Notes under the pieces: generated by a model
Databases searched by the model: none
What the model was told of the DNA's origin: nothing
Seen by the model: the letters and a program-made list of their open reading frames with translations, nothing else
In this document: piece by piece, positions 26,387 through 36,079 of the stretch
Position numbering within the stretch: position 1 is the first letter of the stretch
Layout: every line of letters starts with the position of its first letter
NCBI RefSeq assembly: GCF_001439785.1
Contig: NZ_JYLI01000007.1
Location: 124,001 to 188,000 of the forward strand
Reading direction: 5' to 3'
Length of the DNA stretch: 64,000 nucleotides
Source of the DNA: Pseudomonas poae
GTDB taxonomy: Bacteria > Pseudomonadota > Gammaproteobacteria > Pseudomonadales > Pseudomonadaceae
Position numbers and translations under genes: made by a program

Positions 26387-27903
26387 CCGATGAGATGTTT
26401 ACTCGATTGCCACAGCCCCTGGTCTACGCCGAAACCTTGATGGGCTGGTTCTGCCGGCTCGGCCGTGGAGCTGATGAAAAGACCTTGGCAAACCTTTGCG
26501 TGGCTGGCGTTGCACAACTGAGCCAGTGCGAACTCTGCCAGTTGTACCGGCTTGATCAGGCTACCGGCAGGCTCGCGCTGATTGCCCAGCATTTGCACGG
26601 AGGCTGGACGGCGAGCGATCCGGCTTTGGGCCACGGAGCGCAGGATGAGCAACTGTTGCAATACGTCCTGGCCCAGGGGCAAACCATCACTTTGGATGAC
26701 CTGAGCCGGTGTGTGTACGACTGCGGTTTTTTACCCGAGGCGACCACACCCTGGCGCTCCCTTTGCGGTATCCCATTGCGTGGCCCCGGCGACACCGTCA
26801 GCGGCGTCCTGCTGTGTGCCAGTCAGCGTCCGGTCGCGTTGCAGGGCTATGTAGCGTCATTGGCGCAATTGGGCAGTTTTGCCTTGGGGCAACTGGCCAG
26901 GGCATCGCGCATCGCGCCTGAGGTGAGCGTGCTGAAGTCTGGCGCTTCGCTGGCGGGAGCGTTCGGCCTGATTGGCAGCAGCACGGCGATGGAGGCGACT
27001 TGTCGCCTGATCAGCAAGGTTTTGCGCACGCCCTATACGGTGCTGTTGCGTGGCGAAACCGGCACCGGCAAGGAAGTCGTGGCGCGCGCCATCCACGCCG
27101 CAGGCCAAAGAAGTCACAAAGCCTTTGTGGTGCAGAACTGTGCGGCGTTTCCAGAGGGGCTGCTGGAGAGCGAACTGTTCGGTTATCGCAAAGGTGCGTT
27201 CACCGGTGCGCTGCGTGACTACGCGGGGTTATTCGACGCCGCCGATGGCGGCACGTTGCTGTTGGATGAAATCGGCGATATGCCGCTGTCGTTGCAGGCC
27301 AAGTTGCTGCGTGTGTTGCAGGAGGGCGAGATTCGACCGCTGGGGGCCGTTGCCTCGCACAAGGTCGACGTGCGAATCATTGCCGCTACGCACCGCGATC
27401 TGGCGGCAATGGTCGCCGAAGGCAGTTTCCGTGAGGATCTGTATTACCGGTTGGCACAATTTCCGATCGAGCTGCCGGCGCTGCGTGACCGAGACGGTGA
27501 CATGCTGTTGCTCGCCCGACATTTCGCGGAAAAGGCCTGCGTGGCACTTGGAAGGGAGGCCGTCGGCTGGTCCAGTGACGCCCTGGACCAACTGACGAAT
27601 CATGACTTCCCCGGCAATGTGCGCGAACTCAAATGCCTGGTGGAGCGTGCCGTGCTGATGTGTGACGAAGACGTGATCCTGCCGGTTCACCTCGCGTTGG
27701 CCCCCAGCCCGGTCACTGTCGTGGACACCACGTTGCGCCAGCGTCTGGAGCGTGTTGAGCGCACGGTGCTGATCGATTGCCTGCACAGGAATCGCGGCAA
27801 CCGCACCCGCACCGCGCGTGAGTTGGGGGTGGCGCGGCGCACGCTGCTCTACCGCCTCGCTCGTTTGAATATCCCTTGCGGCGAGGCCAAGGGTGAATGC
27901 TGA
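26383..27903 (+). CDS. sfa: Sigma-54-dependent activator of the T6SS (Sfa/VasH type)
   Basis: 506-residue enhancer-binding protein. An N-terminal GAF-like region (about 20-170) precedes an AAA+ domain with Walker A GETGTGKE (224-231), the sigma-54 contact loop GAFTGA (271-276), Walker B GGTLLLDEIGD and the RVLQEGEIRPLG sensor region. A Fis-type helix-turn-helix lies at the C-terminus (NRTRTARELGVARRTLLYRL). The GAFTGA motif is intact, so it should remodel sigma-54 polymerase. Homologues in HSI-II and Vibrio control hcp and tss transcription. A natural target is the sigma-54-like promoter in front of hcp. Confidence 0.93.
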   Translation: MTDEMFTRLPQPLVYAETLMGWFCRLGRGADEKTLANLCVAGVAQLSQCELCQLYRLDQATGRLALIAQHLHGGWTASDPALGHGAQDEQLLQYVLAQGQTITLDDLSRCVYDCGFLPEATTPWRSLCGIPLRGPGDTVSGVLLCASQRPVALQGYVASLAQLGSFALGQLARASRIAPEVSVLKSGASLAGAFGLIGSSTAMEATCRLISKVLRTPYTVLLRGETGTGKEVVARAIHAAGQRSHKAFVVQNCAAFPEGLLESELFGYRKGAFTGALRDYAGLFDAADGGTLLLDEIGDMPLSLQAKLLRVLQEGEIRPLGAVASHKVDVRIIAATHRDLAAMVAEGSFREDLYYRLAQFPIELPALRDRDGDMLLLARHFAEKACVALGREAVGWSSDALDQLTNHDFPGNVRELKCLVERAVLMCDEDVILPVHLALAPSPVTVVDTTLRQRLERVERTVLIDCLHRNRGNRTRTARELGVARRTLLYRLARLNIPCGEAKGEC

Positions 27904-27974
27904 CTACTTTTTTTTCGTATTTCCGGCGCCCTTTCTACTCGGGCCGCGCCGCGTCACTTTCTGGGAGATACCTG

Positions 27975-28118
27975 ATGCTTGATCGTCCGTGGCAGGTCCT
28001 GGTGCTTGCGCTGTGCTTGCTCAGCGGCTGCAACGCCAACTACGTGTTTGACGATGCCGATTACCGTCCGCTGGGCGATCCGCAGGCCGGCACGCGTGGC
28101 CAGCAAAGGGAGGTGTGA
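27975..28118 (+). CDS. Tiny lipoprotein in T6SS cluster (OrfX position), 47 aa
   Basis: The ATG at 27975 is preceded by GGGAGATACC, a good ribosome site, which rules out the longer frame from 27897. The peptide MLDRPWQVLVLALCLLSGCN has a lipobox LSGC with C19 as the lipidated residue. Only 28 residues would remain after processing. It stands between sfa and fha, the same place as the small gene called orfX in P. aeruginosa HSI-II. I know of no established function. It is too small to be TssJ, which is encoded separately downstream. Confidence 0.7.
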   Translation: MLDRPWQVLVLALCLLSGCNANYVFDDADYRPLGDPQAGTRGQQREV

Positions 28119-28120
28119 CC

Positions 28121-29293
28121 ATGCAACTGATGTTTGAAGTGTATGAAAGCGCAGGCGCAGATCCCGCGTCTACGGCCCCCAAACTGTTCTCCGAGGCCGG
28201 AGGCGTGATTGGGCGCGGCGCCGGTTGCGATTGGGTCATTGCCGACTCCAGTCGGCTGCTGTCCAGTCACCATGGGTTGGTGAGTTTTCGCGAAGGTCAG
28301 TATTTTCTGACCGACATCAGCAGCAATGGAATCTGTGTGGCGGGCAGCGGTGAGCGGCTGTGCAAAGGGCAGGCACGCCTGGTCGAAGATGGCGATGTAT
28401 TCCAGCTGGGCGCACTGTCCATTCGGGCGCGGCTGGTCGCATCACAGGCCCCGCAGGGCGAACTGCAGCGCGCGGCGGGTGGGCAGATTCCCGACGATGC
28501 TTTCCTGGGGCTGGATCCGAGCCGGGCGATGGATCAGGCCTCGCTGCCACCGGACGACATCCTCGCTACCAGCGACGAACCCGCGCAACGGGTTTATCAG
28601 CAAGCGCCAGACAGGGACTATATGAGCCTGCCACGCCGGGTCGAGCCTGTTCCTGATGGACCACCGCTTGAAGATCTCGAAAGGACACCGGCTTTGCACG
28701 CGTCGTTCTGGGCGCAGTTTTCGGCGGCACTCGGACTTGACCTCAACGGTGTCGACACCCCACGGCGCGAGGCGTTGGCAATCAAAGTCGCCAGTTTGCT
28801 CAAGCAGGGCATCGAGGGCTTGCAGCAAAGCCTGCGCACCTGCGACGAGCTGAAGAACGAATCGAACCTTGCGTCTTCCGAAGCCCGCCTGCGCAGTGCC
28901 AACCCCCTGCGCCATTGCTCCGACGGTAAAGCGGCGTTGGCGGCGTTGCTGGGTATGAACGAGTGGGGGCAATTGCCGGCCGAGGCCGCCCTGGTCCAGG
29001 CCCACCGGGATATGCAATCCCATCAGGTAGCCCTGCTGACAGCGTGTCGTACCGCACTGCGCAATGGGTACCGGGTATTCGCGCCCAGCCACTTGATGTT
29101 GTGCTTCGAGCGCCAGGAAAAAGCGCCCTGGTTCAATGCCGACGGGGCGCACTGGCGCGCCTACCAACGCCATTATCAACGCCTGATCGAGGAAGAACCG
29201 TTGAGCGAGCGCCTGTTGGGCAATGACTTTGCCAATGCCTACGAAGAGCAGGTTCGCCTGATTTCCACCCTTCATGCGGCTTGCCCGGGATGA
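28121..29293 (+). CDS. fha: Fha, forkhead-associated scaffold protein of T6SS (TagH)
   Basis: 390 aa from the ATG at 28121 (ribosome site AAAGGGAGGTG; a GTG two codons earlier is less likely). An FHA phosphothreonine-binding domain occupies residues 1-110, with the conserved GR (31-32), SSHH (48-51) and SSNG (67-70). The C-terminal half is the TagH-type region (HASFWAQFSAALGLDL, then ENxYEEQ-like FANAYEEQVRLI). It probably links kinase/phosphatase signalling encoded at the operon end to assembly of the machine. It overlaps tssJ by 4 bases if tssJ starts at 29290. Confidence 0.92.
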   Translation: MQLMFEVYESAGADPASTAPKLFSEAGGVIGRGAGCDWVIADSSRLLSSHHGLVSFREGQYFLTDISSNGICVAGSGERLCKGQARLVEDGDVFQLGALSIRARLVASQAPQGELQRAAGGQIPDDAFLGLDPSRAMDQASLPPDDILATSDEPAQRVYQQAPDRDYMSLPRRVEPVPDGPPLEDLERTPALHASFWAQFSAALGLDLNGVDTPRREALAIKVASLLKQGIEGLQQSLRTCDELKNESNLASSEARLRSANPLRHCSDGKAALAALLGMNEWGQLPAEAALVQAHRDMQSHQVALLTACRTALRNGYRVFAPSHLMLCFERQEKAPWFNADGAHWRAYQRHYQRLIEEEPLSERLLGNDFANAYEEQVRLISTLHAACPG

Positions 29294-29784
29294 TATTCAT
29301 GTACAGAGCCACCCTTGTATCAATGTTGGTGTTACTCGGCGTGTTGGCCGGGTGCAGCGCACTGTCGCCTTTTTCGACCCTGACCAAAGTTGACCTGACA
29401 GTGACGGCCAATGAGCGGATCAATCCCGATCTGCACGGTCGTCCCTCTCCGGTGGTCATGCAACTGATCGAGCTGCGCCACCCCGCAGCGTTCGAAAACG
29501 CGGACTTCTTCAGCCTGTATGGGCGTGCCGAGCAGACGCTGCCCAAGGACTGGGTAAGCGGCGAGGAGCTGGAAATGCGCCCCGGCGAACGCCTGGCGCT
29601 CAAGCTCAGCGTCGGGCCGCACAGTCGCTATGTGGGAGTGCTCGCAGCCTATCGCGACTTGCCTCATGTGCAGTGGCGGTTGTTAGTGCCCGTGACGCCT
29701 GGCCGACTGACCCGCGCCGACCTGATGCTGGACGAGGACGGCATACGTCTGGCCAACCTGCCCGCCGATGCGCTGGAGAATTGA
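29290..29784 (+). CDS. tssJ: TssJ, outer-membrane lipoprotein of T6SS
   Basis: 164-residue lipoprotein. The signal peptide MIFMYRATLVSMLVLLGVLAGC ends in lipobox LAGC with C22. The mature domain (VDLTVTANERINPDLHGRPSP..., VVMQLIELRHPAAFENADFF) is the transthyretin-like TssJ fold that binds the periplasmic part of TssM. Start options are 29290 (ATGA overlap with fha) or 29299. It anchors the membrane complex to the outer membrane. Confidence 0.93.
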   Translation: MIFMYRATLVSMLVLLGVLAGCSALSPFSTLTKVDLTVTANERINPDLHGRPSPVVMQLIELRHPAAFENADFFSLYGRAEQTLPKDWVSGEELEMRPGERLALKLSVGPHSRYVGVLAAYRDLPHVQWRLLVPVTPGRLTRADLMLDEDGIRLANLPADALEN

Positions 29785-29785
29785 C

Positions 29786-31114
29786 ATGCAGGCTCATAAC
29801 GTCATCTGGCAGGAAGGCATGCTGTTGCGGCCCCAGCACCTGCAGCATCAGGACCGCTATTACAACCAGCAACTCAATCGCACCCGTTTGTTGGGCAGTG
29901 ATGCCTGGGGGTTTCTCAGCCTTGAAGTGGATGTGCAGTACCTCAAGCTGGGCAAGTTTGTCGTGACCCAGGCCAGTGGCGTGCTGCCCGACGGCAGCCT
30001 GTTCGAGCTGAGCGGCGCCATGGAACCGCTGGTGCTGCAGGTGCCGGCCAACGCCGGCAGACAGGGTATCTACCTGGCATTACCGTTGGCGATCGGCAAT
30101 CAGATCGAAGCCCGTAAACCCGAGCAGGTCGATGTGGTGGCTCGCTATGTCAGTTCCACCACGGAGGTCGGCGATTCGAATGCGGGGAGCGACTCGCGCT
30201 GCCAGATCAGCTGTGGACGCCCGGATCTGCGTCTGTTGCTGGGCGAGCAGCACAGTGACCAGACCTTCGTGACGCTTCAGGTCGCTCAGGTACTGGACGC
30301 CACGAAGGACGACGGCGTGAGCCTGGATGCGGATTTCGTACCCACCTTCATCTACCTCCAGGGCTCGGGTTATGTGGGCGCGTGTCTCAAGGAAGTGATC
30401 AGTCTGCTGGCTTGTCGCGGGGACGCCATTGCCGAGCGCGTTCAGGGCAATGGTGCGGCTTCGGGGACGCACATTGCGGACTTTCTGATGCTGCAGTTGA
30501 TCAATCGGGGCGAGCTGGTACTGCGTCATTACCTGAGTCAGGCCCAGGTTCGTCCGCAAGCGCTGTACCGAGAGTTGCTGGGCATCCTCGGTGAATTGTC
30601 GACCTTTGCCCATGACACCCGACGGGCGCAGTGGGACGTGCTTTATCGACACCACGACCAGGGCGCCAGTTTTCGTGGCTTGATGGACGGGCTGCGAACC
30701 GCGCTGTCCATGGTGCTGGAGCAGCATGCCATGGAACTGGTGTTGCATCCGCGCCAGTACGGCGTGCTGGTCTGCCCGGTGCGCGACCTCAAGTTGCTGG
30801 GCAGCGCGACCTTCGTGCTAGCGGCCAGCGCGCACTGTGACTCGGAGCAACTGCGCCAGCGATTGCCGGCCCACCTCAAGGTTGGACCGGTGGAGCGTAT
30901 ACGCGAGCTGGTCAACCTGCACCTGGCTGGCATCAAGGTCAAGCCGTTGCCAGTGGCGCCGCGCCAACTGCCGTTTCATGCCGGAAAAACCTATTTCATG
31001 CTCGAGCTCACTGCCCGGGATATCACGCAACTGGAGCAGTCAGGAGGTTTTGCCTTCCATGTCGGCGGCGAGTTTACCGCGCTCGAACTCAACTTCTGGG
31101 CTATCAGGAACTGA
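29786..31114 (+). CDS. tssK: TssK, baseplate-to-membrane-complex adaptor
   Basis: 442-residue protein beginning MQAHNVIWQEGMLLRPQHLQ, a diagnostic TssK opening related to phage receptor-binding protein shoulders. The start codon lies one base after the tssJ stop; an alternative upstream start would overlap tssJ. Other blocks are QASGVLPDGSLFEL and TYFMLELTARDI near the end. TssK trimers link the baseplate wedges to TssL and TssM at the inner membrane. Confidence 0.94.
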   Translation: MQAHNVIWQEGMLLRPQHLQHQDRYYNQQLNRTRLLGSDAWGFLSLEVDVQYLKLGKFVVTQASGVLPDGSLFELSGAMEPLVLQVPANAGRQGIYLALPLAIGNQIEARKPEQVDVVARYVSSTTEVGDSNAGSDSRCQISCGRPDLRLLLGEQHSDQTFVTLQVAQVLDATKDDGVSLDADFVPTFIYLQGSGYVGACLKEVISLLACRGDAIAERVQGNGAASGTHIADFLMLQLINRGELVLRHYLSQAQVRPQALYRELLGILGELSTFAHDTRRAQWDVLYRHHDQGASFRGLMDGLRTALSMVLEQHAMELVLHPRQYGVLVCPVRDLKLLGSATFVLAASAHCDSEQLRQRLPAHLKVGPVERIRELVNLHLAGIKVKPLPVAPRQLPFHAGKTYFMLELTARDITQLEQSGGFAFHVGGEFTALELNFWAIRN

Positions 31115-31119
31115 ACATC

Positions 31120-31986
31120 ATGAACAGGGACAGTGATTACCCTCAGGACGAGAAGACCGTCCTGCTCGACCGCGACGGTCTGGGACCGGTCCAGGGACCG
31201 ATGACGGATTTCCCCACGCCGCCGCGTTTCGAACAACTGGAAGACCGGATGATCTACGCCGCTCAGGCGCAGGGTCTGCAGATGTTCAATGCCGGGCTCA
31301 ATCCCTTGTTGTCCGCAGCGTGGGAACTGCTGTCGCAGCCGCATCGGCTCAGTGCCAGCGTCGGCCGCGAGAGTTTGCATACCCTCAATGAACGGCTGTC
31401 GGCGGGGATTACGCAGTTCGAGACACGCGCCCTGCATGAAGGCGTGGATCACGCCGCGGTCATGTCGGCGCGCTATGTGATCTGCAGTGTGCTGGACGAA
31501 GCCGTGGTCACCACCTCATGGGGCACCGCCGGAGACTGGTCAAAGATGAGTCTGCTCAGTCGCTTTCATAACGAAACCTTCGGGGGCGAAAAGGTCTTCC
31601 AGTTGCTGGAGCGACTGTCCCGCGATCCGCTCAAGCACCTCGCATTGCTTGAACTGCTGTACCTGTGCCTGTCGTTGGGCTTCGAGGGCAAATACCGGGT
31701 GATGGAACGCGGCGTGGTGCAGCTTGAAGCGGTACGCGACGGTGTGTATCGACAGATCCGACAGGTCAGGGGAGACCCGCCTCCCGTGCTGGTTTTGCCG
31801 TCGACAACGGAGCCGGTACGCCGCAAAAGGCGGGTGCTGATCTCCGCACCCTGGGCGGGGGCAGTGTGCCTGCTCAGCCTGCTGGCAATGTACTCGGGTT
31901 TTGCCTGGATGTTGGCCACCGAGCGCACGAAGGTGCTGCAACCCTTTCAATATTCGGCGCCGGACCTGACTCGGACGCCCCTGTAA
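31120..31986 (+). CDS. tssL: TssL (DotU), inner-membrane T6SS protein
   Basis: 288 aa. The cytoplasmic IcmH/DotU domain (about 45-215) includes NPLLSAAWELL, ARYVICSVLDEAV and LYLCLSLGFEGKYRV. A single C-terminal transmembrane helix (about 243-266, WAGAVCLLSLLAMYSGFAWML) anchors it. There is no OmpA-like peptidoglycan-binding extension, so another protein must anchor the complex to the wall. It is 5 bp after tssK and 14 bp before tssM. Confidence 0.95.
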   Translation: MNRDSDYPQDEKTVLLDRDGLGPVQGPMTDFPTPPRFEQLEDRMIYAAQAQGLQMFNAGLNPLLSAAWELLSQPHRLSASVGRESLHTLNERLSAGITQFETRALHEGVDHAAVMSARYVICSVLDEAVVTTSWGTAGDWSKMSLLSRFHNETFGGEKVFQLLERLSRDPLKHLALLELLYLCLSLGFEGKYRVMERGVVQLEAVRDGVYRQIRQVRGDPPPVLVLPSTTEPVRRKRRVLISAPWAGAVCLLSLLAMYSGFAWMLATERTKVLQPFQYSAPDLTRTPL

Positions 31987-32000
31987 CGCTGGAGCAATGA

Positions 32001-35000
32001 ATGAACGCATTCGTAAGGAACGCGAGCGCGGTGCTGGCTCAAATATGGGTGTGGAGCCTGCTGCTGGCGCTTTCAGGCGCACTGTTGATCTGGTTCGTGG
32101 GGCCTTTGCTGGCGGTGGATGATTACCGGTTCTGGGCGTCGTCGACCGCTCGCCTGTTGACCATCAGCGTGTTGTTTCTGCTTTGGGGGCTGGCCATGGT
32201 GGTGGCCGGCGCGCGGCGTGCAGCGCGCCTTCGAACGCCTGAGCACCAGGCCGACCAGACGCAATACGAGCGCATTGAAAACGAGCAGAAACAGGTGCGA
32301 GGTCGCTTCAAGGAAGCATTGCACACCCTGAAGACCTCCAGCCGATATGGCGAGCGCAGCCAGCGCTGGCGTGACGATTTGCCCTGGTACCTGCTGATCG
32401 GCGCGCCGCAAAGTGGCAAGACGCGTCTGCTGGCCGCCAGTGGCCTGCAATTTCCGCTCGACCGGCTCGAGCCGACGTCGACCGGGCAGACGCCTTATTG
32501 CGATTGGTATTTTGCCGACAACGCGGTACTGGTCGACACCGCCGGCCGCTACCTGACCCAGGCCGACCGAACGGTGGACGCGGCGGGCTGGACGATGCTG
32601 TTGCGACTGCTGAGGACACGCCGGCATGCACGCCCGCTCGATGGCGTCGTGGTGACCCTGTCGGTGGAAGCGCTGCTCGGCCTGAATGATCACGATCTGG
32701 ACCATCACGCGCGGCATGTGCATACGCGGCTGCAGGACATCCAGCGAACCCTGCGTGTGGACTTGCCTGTGTATCTGGTTTTGACCCAGGCCGACCGACT
32801 GACGGGTTTTGCCGAATATTTCGATTCAACTCAAGGTGATGCTGCCGAAGCGGTACTGGGGGAGCGCCTGATTGAAAACGCGGCGGGGGTCGAGATAGCT
32901 CAGGTGCGCAAAGCGTTCGAAGCCTTGTTGCAGCGCTTGAGTGGTGAGCTGATCCCGCGTCTGCATCAGCAGCGTAACCTGCAGCATCGCGGGCCGATGC
33001 TGGATTTTGCCCAGCACGCTGCGCAACTGGGCGAGCGCCTGTGTGCGTTTATCGAATTGGGGTTTTCCGCGCATCGCTACCAGCGCATCAATGGGTTGCG
33101 CGGCTTCTACCTGACCAGCGCTGCCGAGCCGCGTGCCGGTTTTATTCAGGGCCTGTTCAACCGGGTGATTTTTGCCGAGGCCGGTCTGGCCGTTCTTCAG
33201 GGCCAGGAGCAACGGCGCATTCGCCGGCGCCAGTGGGCAGGGGCGCTGGCCGCGTCGCTGGTTATCGGTGCGGCGGGAGGGTTGTGGGCAAACAGTTACA
33301 CGCTCAATCAGCAGCGTCTGACGCAGTTGCAGGCACTGACCGTAGAACCACCGGTGACGGACGGTACGCTGGAGGCGTTGCCGCTATTGGACGCGCGCCT
33401 TGCGGCAACCGGGGTTTTTCCTCCAGCGCAGGAGGTCGGTTGGGTGGAGCGTGCTGGGCTGTATCAGGGCGCGGCGAGCCGGCCGACGCTGATCGATGCC
33501 TACGCGCAATCCCTGCAACGGCAATTATTGCCCCGCGTGGCTGCGTTGCTTGAAGAGCAGGTGCGTAACACTCTCGGTGACCGTGAGCGCTTGCTGGACA
33601 ACCTGCGCGCCTACCTGATGCTGGCGCTGCCGCAACGTCGTGACAACCCGTGGCTGGCGCAGCATATGGCCGCGCTATGGTCTGCACGCCACGCCGCCGA
33701 TGGTTCGGCGCAGAAGCGCTTGAACCTGCACCTGGCAAGCTTGCTGGGGCAAGACTTCGTGGCGCCGCTTGACGATGATCTGGTGGCACAGGCGCGCCAG
33801 GCCTTGCGCGGTGAGTCCCTGGCCGATGTGGTTTATCGGATGCTGCGAGAGCAGGCGCGCAATCTGGAGCCTTTGCGGCTTGCCGAGGGCAGTGTGTTCG
33901 CTGCGATCGATCAGCCAATACCGGGGTTCTACAGCAAAAAATACTGGCAGTATTTCGAGGCGCAGGGTGCGCGCCTGGTGAACGCCATCGCTCAGGATAA
34001 CTGGGTACTCGGTGAGGCGAGCGACCTCAGCGCCATGGACCTGCGCCGGCTGATGCTCGAACTGGAACAACGCTACTTCAGCGAGTACGCCGACGTCTGG
34101 AGCGAGGCGCTGGGGCGCATTCGGCTACAGGAGATCGATAGCCTCAAAAGCGCTGCCGAGCAATTTGCCAGCCTCACATCGGCGCAGTCGCCACTGGTGC
34201 AGATGTTGCAACAGGTCAGGGAAAATACCCGGTTGTCGCCCGCGAGCGAGCGCCTTGGTGAGGTCGCCGTTCAGGTCGGGGCGCTCGGCGCAAAGGTCGA
34301 GGCGGCAGGCGCGATGTTGACCAGCCCATTGCAGGGGCTTACCCAGGCGGATACCGCTCGACGCGCGTTGCAACGACGTTTTGAGCCCCTGCACCAGTTG
34401 CTCGATGAGCAGCACAACCCTGGCACTGCGGTGAGCCATGTGTTGCAACTGTCCGATCAGTTGCAGTTGCAACTGGGGACGCTGACTCGGGAAAGTTCGT
34501 CGGAGCAGGCGGTGTTCAACAGGGTCAAGCGCCGCATGGATGGCCAACAGGATCTGCTTGGTGATTTGCGTGAAAGCGCCGCCCGGCTGCCACTGCCGCT
34601 GTCCACGTGGTTCGGCGCGATTGCGGATGACACCTGGCAACGCCTGCTGGAGGAGGCCTACTTACACGTGAACCAGCGTTATCAGAGTGAGGTGTACAGC
34701 GTTTACGCCAAGGCCATTCGCCAGCGGTACCCGTTCAATGCCAGCGCGGGTAGCGATGTCGCTCTCAGTGACTTTCAGGAATTCTTCGGGCCCCAGGGCG
34801 TGCTGGCAAGGTTCCAGGAGACTTACCTGCGGCCTTTTATCAGCGCTGATGGCAGCCGACACCGTTTGCGGAGCATCGACGGTCGCAGTTTGCCTGTGTC
34901 GCGCTCGCTGCTGGATCAACTGAGCAAGGTGCAACTCATCCGGCGCAGTTTTTTCAGTGAGCAGGGCGAGTTGTCGGTGCGCTTCAGTCTGGCGCCCTAC

Positions 35001-35363
35001 AGCCTGGATCAGGCGGTCAATCGCGCGATTCTGCGCCTGGGCACTCAGCAGTTGGAGTATCGCCATGGGCCCATCGTCCCCATGGTGTTCCAGTGGCCTG
35101 TGGAGGGTGACAATGGTCGCAGCAGCCTGGTACTGGAGCGGGGCGCCGAGCGGCCGTTGGGTATCGAGAAGAATGCCGGGGCCTGGTCGGTGTTCAGGCT
35201 GTTTGACCTGATGCAAAGCGAGCCCGCAAGCGGTCGGGATGCGCAATTGCTCAAGTCCGACCTCGCAGGCTTGCGCGCCAATTACCTGTTGACCAGTCAG
35301 CGCACGCCCAGCCCGTTCCAGATGGCGGACTGGCGCACCTTCCGGTTGCCGGAGCAACTGTGA
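32001..35363 (+). CDS. tssM: TssM (IcmF), inner-membrane T6SS ATPase-like protein
   Basis: 1120-residue IcmF protein, a typical size. Two N-terminal membrane helices (about 8-37 and 48-70) are followed by a cytoplasmic domain with an intact Walker A, GAPQSGKT (134-141), and the DTAGRYL block. A third helix lies near 412-432, then a large periplasmic region that contacts TssJ and spans the envelope. With TssL and TssJ it forms the trans-envelope channel. The stop overlaps the GTG start of the phosphatase gene by 4 bases. Confidence 0.95.
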   Translation: MNAFVRNASAVLAQIWVWSLLLALSGALLIWFVGPLLAVDDYRFWASSTARLLTISVLFLLWGLAMVVAGARRAARLRTPEHQADQTQYERIENEQKQVRGRFKEALHTLKTSSRYGERSQRWRDDLPWYLLIGAPQSGKTRLLAASGLQFPLDRLEPTSTGQTPYCDWYFADNAVLVDTAGRYLTQADRTVDAAGWTMLLRLLRTRRHARPLDGVVVTLSVEALLGLNDHDLDHHARHVHTRLQDIQRTLRVDLPVYLVLTQADRLTGFAEYFDSTQGDAAEAVLGERLIENAAGVEIAQVRKAFEALLQRLSGELIPRLHQQRNLQHRGPMLDFAQHAAQLGERLCAFIELGFSAHRYQRINGLRGFYLTSAAEPRAGFIQGLFNRVIFAEAGLAVLQGQEQRRIRRRQWAGALAASLVIGAAGGLWANSYTLNQQRLTQLQALTVEPPVTDGTLEALPLLDARLAATGVFPPAQEVGWVERAGLYQGAASRPTLIDAYAQSLQRQLLPRVAALLEEQVRNTLGDRERLLDNLRAYLMLALPQRRDNPWLAQHMAALWSARHAADGSAQKRLNLHLASLLGQDFVAPLDDDLVAQARQALRGESLADVVYRMLREQARNLEPLRLAEGSVFAAIDQPIPGFYSKKYWQYFEAQGARLVNAIAQDNWVLGEASDLSAMDLRRLMLELEQRYFSEYADVWSEALGRIRLQEIDSLKSAAEQFASLTSAQSPLVQMLQQVRENTRLSPASERLGEVAVQVGALGAKVEAAGAMLTSPLQGLTQADTARRALQRRFEPLHQLLDEQHNPGTAVSHVLQLSDQLQLQLGTLTRESSSEQAVFNRVKRRMDGQQDLLGDLRESAARLPLPLSTWFGAIADDTWQRLLEEAYLHVNQRYQSEVYSVYAKAIRQRYPFNASAGSDVALSDFQEFFGPQGVLARFQETYLRPFISADGSRHRLRSIDGRSLPVSRSLLDQLSKVQLIRRSFFSEQGELSVRFSLAPYSLDQAVNRAILRLGTQQLEYRHGPIVPMVFQWPVEGDNGRSSLVLERGAERPLGIEKNAGAWSVFRLFDLMQSEPASGRDAQLLKSDLAGLRANYLLTSQRTPSPFQMADWRTFRLPEQL

Positions 35364-36079
35364 GCCAGGCAGATGCGCGCTGGCGCAGTGCCGGTCATAC
35401 GCGACGCGGCAAGGATCGTTCACGCAATGAGGACGCATTGCTCGACTGCCCCGAGCGGGGTTGTTGGGCGGTGGCGGACGGCATGGGGGGACATCGCGCC
35501 GGGGACGTGGCCAGCCAGTCTGTGGTGAGCAGCCTGGCGTCAATGGCTGGCCATGGCGACCTTGATCAGCGCGTGGGCGCTGTCCGGCGCTGCCTGCAAG
35601 AGGTCAACCGGCAACTGCTAAATACGGCGCAGGGTCCGCAGGACGTTATTGGCAGCACCGTTGTAGCCCTGCTGCTGGAAGGTGATCGCGCGGCATGTGT
35701 CTGGGCGGGGGACAGCCGCTGCTATCTGTGGCGTGGGCAGAGTCTTTACCAACTGTCCCGGGATCATTCGCGGAAGCGGCAACTGATGGAAGAGCACCGG
35801 ATGAACGCGCAGCAGGCCGGCGCCCAGCCGGATGCCAGGGCCCTGACCCGTGCGGTTGGCGCGCACGAGCGCTTGCATCTTGAGGTGCTGGAACTCGGTA
35901 CATGCCCTGGCGATGTATTTCTGCTGTGCAGCGACGGTGTCTACCAGACACTCGACCATGGCGAACTGGGCCGGGCACTGAGCCTGGATACGCCGCAACA
36001 CATGCTGGATCGCGTGTTTGAGTCGGTATTGCGCGGCGCGGCGCGGGACGACCTCACGGCCGTGGTAATCCAGCGATGA
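35360..36079 (+). CDS. stp1: PP2C-type Ser/Thr phosphatase of T6SS (Stp1/PppA)
   Basis: 239-residue PPM/PP2C phosphatase. Metal-binding motifs are present: RNEDALL near residue 23, ADGMGGH near 36-42, SDGVYQTL and RDDLTAVV near the C-terminus. The GTG start at 35360 overlaps the tssM stop (GTGA). In HSI systems this enzyme opposes the partner kinase and resets post-translational control of assembly. It overlaps the kinase gene by 4 bases (ATGA). Confidence 0.93.
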   Translation: MSQADARWRSAGHTRRGKDRSRNEDALLDCPERGCWAVADGMGGHRAGDVASQSVVSSLASMAGHGDLDQRVGAVRRCLQEVNRQLLNTAQGPQDVIGSTVVALLLEGDRAACVWAGDSRCYLWRGQSLYQLSRDHSRKRQLMEEHRMNAQQAGAQPDARALTRAVGAHERLHLEVLELGTCPGDVFLLCSDGVYQTLDHGELGRALSLDTPQHMLDRVFESVLRGAARDDLTAVVIQR

